Source: Comamonadaceae bacterium (GTDB lineage Bacteria; Pseudomonadota; Gammaproteobacteria; Burkholderiales; Burkholderiaceae_C). Taken from it: a DNA stretch of 8,522 bases. Shown here piece by piece: positions 1 to 5,825 of this stretch. The notes under the pieces are model-generated. The model searched no databases. It was not told the origin of the DNA and was given only the letters and a program-made list of their open reading frames with translations. Position numbers and translations under genes: made by a program. Position 1 is the stretch's first letter, and every line of letters begins with the position of its first letter. The stretch covers positions 1 through 8,522 of the forward strand of contig JAIXYA010000280.1 of assembly GCA_027490485.1 (NCBI GenBank), read 5' to 3'.

Positions 1-1136
1 AGTTGCTGGCCAAAGGCCATGCGCCCAAGTACTCGCATGGCATGCGCATCACCGACAGCGTGGCGCTGGACTGCGCCCAAGAAGCCGCCGGTCAACTGCG
101 CTATGAAATTGAAGCCGCTTTCAGCCAAGGTCTGCCCAACACACCCATGGCAGGTGCCACCATTCGCGTCATCTCGGGTAACTTCATCACCGCTAAACCC
201 GTAGGCATCCTCGACGGTGTCGACTTTCAGCACTCAGGCTTGGTACGCAAGGTGGACGTGGCGGGCATTATGCAAATCTTGAACCTAGGCTCCATGGTGT
301 TGTTGTCGCCCTTTGGTTTTTCACCCACTGGCGAGGCCTTCAACCTGACCATGGAAGAAGTCGCCACCTCGGTGGCTACAGCGCTCAGGGCAGACAAATT
401 GATTTTCGTGACCGAAGTTGCTGGCATTCGCAGCAAGCCCACAGAGCCTGCAGGTGAAGACAACCCCATCGACACGGAAATGCCTTTGGACGAGGCCGAA
501 AAACTCTTGGCAAGATTACCCATGGCCACCCAACCCACCGACATCGGCTTTTACCTTCAGCACTGCGTGAAGGCGTGCAAATCGGGCGTCGAGCGCAGCC
601 ATATCCTGCCTTTTGCGGTCGATGGCGTGTTGCTGCTGGAAATTTATGTCCATGACGGCATTGGCACCATGGTGGTCGACGAGCGGCTTGAGAGCTTGCG
701 TGAAGCTACCTCTGATGATTTAGGCGGTGTGCTGCAACTCATCGAGCCGTTTGAGAATGATGGCACCTTGGTGCGCAGAGAGCGCACAGAAATGGAACGC
801 GATATTGCCGAGTACACCGTCATCGAACACGATGGTGTGATTTTTGGCTGCGCAGCCCTGTACGCCTACCCCGAGAACCGCACGGGTGAAATGGCCGCCC
901 TCACTGTGTCACCCCACTCGCAAGGCCAGGGTGACGGTGAAAAAATCTTGCGCCGCATAGAACAACGCGCACGCAGCAAAGGACTGGAAAGTATTTTTGT
1001 GCTGACCACCCGCACCATGCATTGGTTTTTAAAACGCGGCTTTGTGCAAGCGCCTATCGATTGGTTGCCCGAAGCGCGGCAGCGCAAGTACAACCTCGAC
1101 CGTAGAAGTGTGGTCTTGGTTAAAAAACTGACTTAA
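1..1136 (+). CDS. argA: N-acetylglutamate synthase ArgA (amino-acid N-acetyltransferase), 5' partial
   Basis: This cytosolic enzyme makes N-acetylglutamate from glutamate and acetyl-CoA, the first step of arginine synthesis, and the family is usually feedback-inhibited by arginine. The 377 visible residues align by eye with the last five-sixths of E. coli ArgA (443 aa), so roughly 65-70 N-terminal residues lie left of the window. Visible residues 1 to about 225 are the amino-acid-kinase-like domain, with VISGNFITAKPVGILDGVD and HSGLVRKVD as recognisable blocks. Residues about 232-377 are the GNAT acetyltransferase domain. Its acetyl-CoA loop is QGQGDG at 307-312, and VLTTRTMHWFLKRGF near 333-347 is the conserved C-terminal block. 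The first codon in frame starts at base 3 and is an internal Leu, not a start. The gene ends in TAA at 1134-1136. I see no terminator after it. Confidence 0.95.
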   Translation, partial: LLAKGHAPKYSHGMRITDSVALDCAQEAAGQLRYEIEAAFSQGLPNTPMAGATIRVISGNFITAKPVGILDGVDFQHSGLVRKVDVAGIMQILNLGSMVLLSPFGFSPTGEAFNLTMEEVATSVATALRADKLIFVTEVAGIRSKPTEPAGEDNPIDTEMPLDEAEKLLARLPMATQPTDIGFYLQHCVKACKSGVERSHILPFAVDGVLLLEIYVHDGIGTMVVDERLESLREATSDDLGGVLQLIEPFENDGTLVRRERTEMERDIAEYTVIEHDGVIFGCAALYAYPENRTGEMAALTVSPHSQGQGDGEKILRRIEQRARSKGLESIFVLTTRTMHWFLKRGFVQAPIDWLPEARQRKYNLDRRSVVLVKKLT

Positions 1137-1208
1137 CTCAACCCCAAGCCTCGTCATTAAGTCTTCACACAGATGAACTAAAACTCCATGGGTCAGTTAA
1201 CTCAACCC
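1133..1208. repeat. 12-bp direct repeat pair (copies at 1133-1144 and 1197-1208)
   Basis: TTAACTCAACCC occurs at 1133-1144, overlapping the argA stop codon, and again at 1197-1208, just before the ribosome binding site of the next gene. The copies are 64 bp apart and identical over 12 bases. The second copy also forms half of the near-palindrome at 1188-1210. A 12-mer repeated this close is more than expected by chance, but its role is unknown. It could be a pair of protein-binding sites or the trace of a small local duplication. Confidence 0.6.
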
Positions 1209-1210
1209 AT
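1188..1210. promoter_or_regulatory. Imperfect palindrome upstream of the small helical gene (possible operator or leader hairpin)
   Basis: The arms ATGGGT (1188-1193) and ACCCAT (1205-1210) flank an 8-bp perfect palindrome, AGTTAACT (1195-1202). The spacing is off by one base on one side. The element ends two bases before the AAGGAG ribosome binding site at 1213-1218. It could bind a dimeric repressor or fold in RNA next to the ribosome binding site. It lacks a following T-run, so it is not an intrinsic terminator for argA. Confidence 0.4.
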
Positions 1211-1225
1211 CCAAGGAGTCATCAC

Positions 1226-1507
1226 ATGGAAGCCACAAAGCCAGAAGAATTTGCGCAATTGGTTGATGAATATCAAGAAGAGTTTGAAACGCCTGATGAG
1301 TGCCACCGCATGGCGGCCTACCACCTGACCCAAGCAGCCAAACACCATGAAATTGCGGCTGAAGCCTATGCCAATGACGATCAAGTGAGCTGCGATCTCC
1401 ATGCCCACCGCGCTTACAAGCACCAACTCAATGGCCAACAATATGCCGAAATGGCAGCGATGGATGTCAGTGATATCGACGACATTGAAGTCAGCACGGC
1501 AGAGTGA
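1226..1507 (+). CDS. Small His-rich, Ala-rich helical protein of unknown function (93 aa)
   Basis: I do not recognise this protein. The start is well supported: ATG at 1226 sits seven bases after AAGGAG (1213-1218). The sequence is strongly helix-forming and has seven histidines (27, 33, 40, 41, 59, 61, 66). Several are seven residues apart (33/40, 59/66), which would place them on one helix face. There are two cysteines (26, 56), no signal peptide and no membrane segment. The N-terminal 25 and C-terminal 17 residues are very acidic. A two-helix hairpin or small bundle is likely for residues 22-78. Betaproteobacteria carry other short proteins with repeated His and Ala helices, generally unassigned. 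Metal binding is possible but unproven. The gene lies between argA and the ParA-type gene, which has its own promoter. Confidence 0.8.
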   Translation: MEATKPEEFAQLVDEYQEEFETPDECHRMAAYHLTQAAKHHEIAAEAYANDDQVSCDLHAHRAYKHQLNGQQYAEMAAMDVSDIDDIEVSTAE

Positions 1508-1540
1508 TCAGTGCAGGAGCTCCCGAAAACGCTGTTTCTC

Positions 1541-1569
1541 TTGACAGCCACAACTGATTTCAATAGATT
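1541..1569 (+). promoter_or_regulatory. Probable sigma70 promoter of the ParA-type/CYTH-CHAD unit
   Basis: A perfect -35 box, TTGACA (1541-1546), is followed after exactly 17 bases by TAGATT (1564-1569), a four-of-six match to the -10 consensus. Transcription would begin near 1576, giving a leader of about 25 bases that contains the ribosome binding site AAGAGG (1591-1596). It starts 33 bases after the stop of the small helical gene, so the two downstream genes need not depend on readthrough from argA. Confidence 0.6.
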
Positions 1570-1601
1570 GCCTCAACTAAAACAAGGTTTAAGAGGCTCT
1601 T

Positions 1602-2240
1602 ATGAAAATCGCATCGTTTGTGGGTCAAAAAGGGGGCGTTGGAAAAAGTACGCTTGCGCGGGTATTGGCCGTTAAAGCAGCGCATGAGGGACGCCGCGTT
1701 TTACTGGGTGACTTTGACCTCGAGCAGCTGTCCTGCATTGAGTGGAGTGCTACACGCTTGCGCAACGGTATTGAGCCTGATATCGAAGCGCGTGCCTTCA
1801 AAAGTTTAAAGAAGCTACGAAAAACCGTTGAAAATTTTGATTTGGTGGTGGTTGATACCCGTGGCTTGGCCGATGAACTGACCACTGATGTGAGCCAAGA
1901 AAGCGATGTGGTGTTCCTGCCCACAGGCACTTCCATGGACGATTTGCGGCCCACATTGACGCTTGCACGACGTCTCGCCAAGTCCAGCAAGGTGGGCAGC
2001 AAAGTTGTGCTGGTGCTCTCGAAAGTGGGGCGTTCAGAGCGGTTACTTGAAAATGCAAGAATCGTTATCGATGAAGCTGGGTTTGATGTGCTCAGTCACG
2101 TTTGGCCTGAGCGTGACGGTTTTCAAGCCGATCTGGACATGGGGCGAGCAGGAAGTGAAAGCCACAATCCGCATTTGCGTGAATCTGCGAAAAGTATTGA
2201 AGCTGAATTGTTCAAGTTGGCTATGGGGGTAAAGAAATAG
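1602..2240 (+). CDS. Orphan ParA/MinD-family ATPase (212 aa)
   Basis: This is a deviant-Walker P-loop ATPase of the ParA superfamily. These proteins dimerise on ATP, usually bind DNA nonspecifically, and position plasmids, chromosomes or other cargo. Walker A is KGGVGKST at 10-17, with signature Lys10 and catalytic Lys15. Walker A' is D37-F-D39 followed by Q42, S44, W48 and R52, but the usual Pro before Gln is missing. Walker B is LVVVDTRG at 81-88, with Arg where most relatives have Pro. At 212 aa it lacks the N-terminal helix-turn-helix of large plasmid ParA proteins and resembles the short ParF/McdA-like branch. The ATG is preceded by AAGAGG (1591-1596), five bases away. No ParB-type gene or centromere-like repeat array is visible. 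The next gene, 38 bp downstream, encodes a CYTH-CHAD protein and is probably co-transcribed. Family assignment is firm; the cargo is unknown. Confidence 0.9.
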   Translation: MKIASFVGQKGGVGKSTLARVLAVKAAHEGRRVLLGDFDLEQLSCIEWSATRLRNGIEPDIEARAFKSLKKLRKTVENFDLVVVDTRGLADELTTDVSQESDVVFLPTGTSMDDLRPTLTLARRLAKSSKVGSKVVLVLSKVGRSERLLENARIVIDEAGFDVLSHVWPERDGFQADLDMGRAGSESHNPHLRESAKSIEAELFKLAMGVKK

Positions 2241-2265
2241 GTGTCATAGCATCAGGGCAGACATT

Positions 2266-2281
2266 AAGAGGTAATTCGTTG
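2266..2281 (+). promoter_or_regulatory. Ribosome binding site fixing the TTG start of the CYTH-CHAD gene
   Basis: AAGAGG at 2266-2271 lies seven bases before TTG at 2279. The first ATG in frame is at 2405, which is after the ExExK motif that opens every CYTH domain, so translation must begin upstream of it. The TTG is the only start codon with a well-spaced ribosome binding site. The same eight bases TTAAGAGG also precede the ParA-type gene (1589-1596). Confidence 0.75.
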
Positions 2282-3856
2282 ATTAATTTGAAATTGAACT
2301 CACATTTTGAAACTGAGTTGAAATTGCATGTGCCCCAAACTGGCTACGCCTCTTTTGAAAAGGCACTCAAGCGCGGTGCGGTTCAAACCATCAATTTGCA
2401 AGCGATGTATTTTGATACGCCACAGCGCCACTTGGCGCGGCAAAAAGTCGCTCTGCGCTTGCGACTTGAAAATGACCAATGGATTCAGACTCTCAAAATA
2501 TCGGGCGGCGATTCAACGCTGACCCGCATCGAACTGAACCACCTCAGGCCTAGCCCAGCGTTAGATTTGGCGGTCTACACAGGCACCCCAGCGGAGCCCA
2601 TCATTGCCAAACTGGGTATCCCACTAGCGGTCACTTATGAAGTCCAGGTCTTGCGCCTGATGCGCCAAAGCCGCACCCCATCCGGTACCGTTGAAATCGC
2701 TTACGACACCGGATTTATCCGTTCAGGGGAACTGGAGTTGCCGCTGCGCGAGGTGGAGTTTGAGCTCAAGCGTGGACAGATTGGCGCACTGTTTTCCATG
2801 GCTAGCAAATGGCAGCGCGACCATGGCCTTGTCATGGATGCTCGCAGCAAGTCTGAAAGAGGCGACCTTTTGGCGCAAATGGGCCTCAAGTTAGCGGCCT
2901 TGGCACAGACACAAGGCGATGGCGAGGTTGAGAACGCCAAGACCCAGCAAATTGAAACCTATTGGGCACCACGCAATGCCAAAGCGGTGAAGCTGATGCC
3001 AGGCATGAGCGCTGGACAAGCCTTGCGGGTGGTGATGGCCGAGTGTTTAGACCAAATCGTGCGCAACGCAGCTGTGCTGGCTGAGATTGACACCCAAGGG
3101 GTCTACCGCCTCGACACCACAGAGCATGTGCATCAATTGCGTGTGGGAATTCGACGAATGCGCACGGCTTGGTCGGTGTTTAACGGCTTGTGTACCCTGC
3201 CGCCTGAGGCGCAACGATTCGAACTCAAAAAACACTTCAGCCGCTTGGGTGGCTCACGAGACAATCAGGTTCTGTTCAATGATTTGTTGCCTGCTTTGCA
3301 AGCTGCGGGGCAACCGGCCTTGGTGTTTGAGACGCAAGCTATGGCAGACGATGCCAGTGAGGTTGCAAAAGACCCGCTGTTTCAATCTTGGTTGTTGGAC
3401 ATGTGCGAGTTTGTCAATACTGCGCCCCTACCCTTGCCCTTGCCCCCTGCAGAGGAAGGTCCAACGCCGCCACGCGTGAAAAAACTGCTGTTGACCAAGC
3501 TTCACAAATGGCACCGAAAAATAGTACGTGATGGCGTTCAATTTGCAACGCTTGAAATACAAGCTCGACACGACTTGCGCAAGCGGGTGAAAAAACTCAG
3601 GTACGCCATGCAATTTACCGATGCTTTGCTGCCCGAAAAAGCGCTAAGTGTCTATTTAAAAGGTTTGTCGCAGGTGCAAAACATCCTTGGAGACATGAAT
3701 GATCTTTACACCGCTTTGGAAAAATTCAGCTTACTTCGAGACACACAACCCAGCGCTTGGTTTGCCTGCGGATGGATTACCCACAAACTCGACCTTTTGC
3801 AAACCGATGCGGTGAACGCATTTCTAAAACTGTCCAAAGACAGTTATTGGGATTGA
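2279..3856 (+). CDS. CYTH and CHAD domain protein (probable inorganic triphosphatase / polyphosphate-binding protein)
   Basis: The 525-aa protein has two domains, the architecture of E. coli YgiF. Residues about 9-205 form a CYTH triphosphate tunnel. The motif ETELK at 11-15 is the metal/phosphate-binding ExExK, followed by basic strands (LRLRL) and QTLKISGG. Residues about 240-515 form a CHAD helical domain. Its two signature helices are HQLRVGIRRMR from His285 and HDLRKRVKKLRY from His431, rich in the Arg and Lys that contact polyphosphate. CYTH enzymes of this type cleave inorganic triphosphate, and CHAD domains bind polyphosphate and can locate to polyphosphate granules. There is no signal peptide, so it should be cytosolic. 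A proline-rich stretch, PLPLPLPP at 383-390, sits between the two CHAD halves. It starts with TTG. It is probably in one operon with the ParA-type gene, and its end overlaps dsbB by 13 bp. Domain calls are firm; the substrate in this organism is inferred. Confidence 0.92.
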   Translation: MINLKLNSHFETELKLHVPQTGYASFEKALKRGAVQTINLQAMYFDTPQRHLARQKVALRLRLENDQWIQTLKISGGDSTLTRIELNHLRPSPALDLAVYTGTPAEPIIAKLGIPLAVTYEVQVLRLMRQSRTPSGTVEIAYDTGFIRSGELELPLREVEFELKRGQIGALFSMASKWQRDHGLVMDARSKSERGDLLAQMGLKLAALAQTQGDGEVENAKTQQIETYWAPRNAKAVKLMPGMSAGQALRVVMAECLDQIVRNAAVLAEIDTQGVYRLDTTEHVHQLRVGIRRMRTAWSVFNGLCTLPPEAQRFELKKHFSRLGGSRDNQVLFNDLLPALQAAGQPALVFETQAMADDASEVAKDPLFQSWLLDMCEFVNTAPLPLPLPPAEEGPTPPRVKKLLLTKLHKWHRKIVRDGVQFATLEIQARHDLRKRVKKLRYAMQFTDALLPEKALSVYLKGLSQVQNILGDMNDLYTALEKFSLLRDTQPSAWFACGWITHKLDLLQTDAVNAFLKLSKDSYWD

Positions 3857-4377
3857 GTTTGCTGTGTGTAACGCAAATATGCAAAAAACAGCAGCCATAC
3901 GGCCATGGCCACAAACGCGACGAAGGACCAGTTGGCGATAGAGCCGCCTAAAAACGTCCAGTCGATTTTGGTGCAGTCGCCGCCACCGCGAAAAATCATG
4001 GGTATCGCCCTTTGCAAGGGAAACGACTCGACCATGCCGTAAAAGTCTCTACCGCAACTGAGGGTTTCAGGCGGGTACCACTGCAACCAACTTTGCCGTG
4101 CGGCGACAAAGGCGCCGCCAGCAGCAATCGCTACACCCAAGGCGGTCAGGGTATTGCCCATCCAACCGCTGGGCCTTAACACCGCCAGCAACGCCACCAA
4201 ACCCATGCCCGTCATGGCATAGCGCTGAACAATGCACATGGGGCAAGGCTCCAAGCCCACCACATGCTGCAAATACAACCCAAAACCCAGCAAACCGGCA
4301 CAAGCCAAAGCCACCAAGGCCCACGTTTGGCGAGGAGACAATTCAAGCAGCAACTTTTTCAGCATGGCGTTTAACAA
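3844..4377 (-). CDS. dsbB: Disulfide bond formation protein DsbB
   Basis: DsbB is an inner-membrane quinone reductase that reoxidises periplasmic DsbA and passes electrons to ubiquinone. The protein is 177 aa, near the family norm, with four hydrophobic segments at about 17-36, 50-67, 74-93 and 148-168. Both periplasmic cysteine pairs are present: C45-P-M-C48 in the first loop, and C108 and C135 in the second. Arg52, four residues after the CxxC, matches the quinone-linked Arg48 of E. coli DsbB. The start is uncertain. The longest reading begins with TTG at 4377, with a weak GAGAA on the - strand at 4387-4391. ATG at 4365 gives a protein four residues shorter but has no clear ribosome binding site. 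The gene is convergent with the CYTH-CHAD gene (13-bp overlap) and divergent from yggX. Confidence 0.95.
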   Translation of the reverse strand: MLNAMLKKLLLELSPRQTWALVALACAGLLGFGLYLQHVVGLEPCPMCIVQRYAMTGMGLVALLAVLRPSGWMGNTLTALGVAIAAGGAFVAARQSWLQWYPPETLSCGRDFYGMVESFPLQRAIPMIFRGGGDCTKIDWTFLGGSIANWSFVAFVAMAVWLLFFAYLRYTQQTQSQ

Positions 4378-4469
4378 ATAAATAAGTTCTCAGTCTAGCG
4401 CTTTCAAAGAACCCCTTGGCAAATCTTGCTAAAGTCAACCCTTTTATTGAACCCCCTCAGAGGAACAAC
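4378..4469. promoter_or_regulatory. Divergent intergenic region between dsbB and yggX
   Basis: These 92 bases must hold the promoters of dsbB (leftward) and of yggX-mnmC (rightward). I see no convincing -35/-10 pair on either strand. The best boxes, such as TTGGCA at 4416-4421, lack a partner at 16-18 bp. The yggX ribosome binding site, AGAGGA, lies at 4459-4464, five bases before its ATG. No terminator-like hairpin is visible. Confidence 0.5.
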
Positions 4470-4745
4470 ATGGCACGCACCGTCCACTGCATCAAGCTTG
4501 AAAAAGAGGCCGAAGGCCTGGACTTCCCCCCCTACCCTGGCGACCTTGGCAAACGCATTTGGGAAAACGTCAGCAAGGACGCTTGGGCGGCATGGCTGAA
4601 ACACCAAACCATGTTGGTCAATGAAAACCGCCTGAATTTGGCCGATTTGCGGGCTCGCCAATACCTCGCCCGTCAAATGGAAAACCACTTTTTTGGCGAC
4701 GGTGCAGACGCCGCGCAGGGTTACGTTCCCCCACCCGCGGCTTAA
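4470..4745 (+). CDS. yggX: Fe(II)-trafficking / oxidative damage protection protein YggX
   Basis: This small cytosolic protein belongs to the YggX family, linked to iron handling and protection of iron-sulfur clusters from oxidants. The 91 aa match the usual length of about 90. The family start [10 protein letters not shown] is present, with Cys7, the conserved cysteine tied to its function. Further hallmarks are [13 protein letters not shown], a [18 protein letters not shown] core at about 39-56, and [16 protein letters not shown] near the end. The ATG at 4470 is chosen over upstream in-frame starts because AGAGGA (4459-4464) precedes it and the family begins there. It is divergent from dsbB and only three bases from the downstream oxidoreductase gene, which is in the same frame, so the two are likely co-transcribed. 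Confidence 0.95.
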   Translation: MARTVHCIKLEKEAEGLDFPPYPGDLGKRIWENVSKDAWAAWLKHQTMLVNENRLNLADLRARQYLARQMENHFFGDGADAAQGYVPPPAA

Positions 4746-4748
4746 TCC

Positions 4749-5825
4749 GTGAGCGCTCCTCGCCACTGTTTGGTGGTGGGCGCAGGTGTTGCCGGTGCCG
4801 CCATCGCCAGTGCTTTGGCGGACAAGGGCTGGCAAGTCGATGTTGCTGAGCAAGCCCACGCACCTGCTGGGGGTGCTACAGGGGTTCCCATCGGCGTTCT
4901 GTCTTGCCATGTGTCGGTGGACGACAACCCCCTATCCAAGCTCACACGGGAAGGCCTGCTGAAAGTTCGCTCTTTTGCACAAGCGCATTTGGTCAAGGGC
5001 CACGACTGGCTGGACTGCGGCGTGCTGGAGCGTCGACTGGACGGCCACACCAAGAAAAAAACATGGACACCGGCCGAGTCGGACAGCGTGTGGCACGGCT
5101 GGGTACAAACGCCCACCGACTTGCAATTGGCCCAAGCGGGTTTGAAGCAGGTCAGTGCCGATGAACAGCTGTGGCAAGCCCAGGGCGCATGGATTAAACC
5201 GCTGTCACTGATTCAGGCCATGCTTGACCACCCATCGATTCACTTTCAAGGCGGGCAATCGCTGAAAGCCACAGAGATTCAAGCCTTGGGCTACCCCGCT
5301 GTGGTGCTGGCCGTGGGCGCACACACCAGCGATTTTTTGGCAGACCTTCCCCATGCGCCTGAACTGCCTTTGGTGCCGGTCGCAGGTCAAATCAGCTGGG
5401 GCTTGCAAGAAGCAGCCCAAACCCCAGCGTTTCCAACGTTTGCAGTGAATGGCTATGGCGGCTTTGTCAGCCATGTACCCACCCCACAGGGCTTGGCTTG
5501 GTACAGCGGTGCCACGTTTCACCGAGGACAAACCCAGGCTGAAGTGACAGTGCAAGACCATTCGGAGAACTTCCTCAAATTGCAACAGCTGCTGCCCCAA
5601 GCCGCCCAAGCGCTTCAAAGCCAATGGCAAACCCCAAACCAACTGCAAGGCTGGTCTGGGGTTCGCTGTACATCGATCAACCGAATGCCTATCGCCCGTG
5701 CCTTGGACCCCGTCAAACTGCCTGCTTGGTATGTGCTGACTGCATTGGGGTCCAGAGGTTTGACCTTGGCGATGGGCTGTGCAGAGCGTCTGGCTTCAGA
5801 AATGGATCAACGTTTGATGGATTGA
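4749..5825 (+). CDS. mnmC: FAD-dependent oxidoreductase, MnmC C-terminal type (tRNA cmnm5(s2)U34 oxidoreductase), stand-alone
   Basis: The likely role is removal of the carboxymethyl group from cmnm5(s2)U at the tRNA wobble position to give nm5(s2)U, the FAD-dependent half of MnmC. The 358-aa protein opens with a Rossmann FAD site, GAGVAG at 11-16, with Glu34 at the end of the second strand. MnmC-like blocks follow: [10 protein letters not shown] and [13 protein letters not shown] near 42-70, WSGVR and NRMPI near 302-315, and LGSRGL at 333-338, the last being typical of MnmC. The N-terminal methyltransferase domain of bifunctional MnmC is absent, and there is no room for it because yggX ends three bases upstream. 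The GTG start at 4749 is forced: an in-frame TAA lies at 4743-4745 and no ATG occurs before the FAD motif. It lacks its own ribosome binding site, so coupling to yggX translation is likely. A paralogous amino-acid oxidase of the DAO family is the alternative. Confidence 0.8.
   Translation: MSAPRHCLVVGAGVAGAAIASALADKGWQVDVAEQAHAPAGGATGVPIGVLSCHVSVDDNPLSKLTREGLLKVRSFAQAHLVKGHDWLDCGVLERRLDGHTKKKTWTPAESDSVWHGWVQTPTDLQLAQAGLKQVSADEQLWQAQGAWIKPLSLIQAMLDHPSIHFQGGQSLKATEIQALGYPAVVLAVGAHTSDFLADLPHAPELPLVPVAGQISWGLQEAAQTPAFPTFAVNGYGGFVSHVPTPQGLAWYSGATFHRGQTQAEVTVQDHSENFLKLQQLLPQAAQALQSQWQTPNQLQGWSGVRCTSINRMPIARALDPVKLPAWYVLTALGSRGLTLAMGCAERLASEMDQRLMD

Noticed and set aside
1202..1441. Hydrophobic - strand frame of 79 codons opposite the small His-rich gene
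   Set aside because: Its hydrophobic look is the complement of an acidic, His-rich helix. The + strand gene has a clear ribosome binding site and a plausible protein.
1508..1540. GGAGCTCC palindrome after the small helical gene as a terminator
   Set aside because: It is 8 bases with no loop and no T-run after it, so it cannot act as an intrinsic terminator.
1570..1597. GCCTC/GAGGC stem that could hide the ribosome binding site of the ParA-type gene
   Set aside because: The left arm starts at 1570, before or at the predicted transcription start near 1576, so it would mostly be absent from the RNA. The stem is only 5 bp.
1602..2240. A plasmid-type ParAB partition locus
   Set aside because: There is no ParB gene, no repeated centromere-like sites and no replication gene. 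All neighbours are chromosomal housekeeping genes.
4416..4454. TTGGCA and TTGCTA as -35 boxes for yggX
   Set aside because: No -10-like hexamer lies at 16-18 bp from either. The AT-rich TTTATT at 4443-4448 is at 21 and 11 bp.
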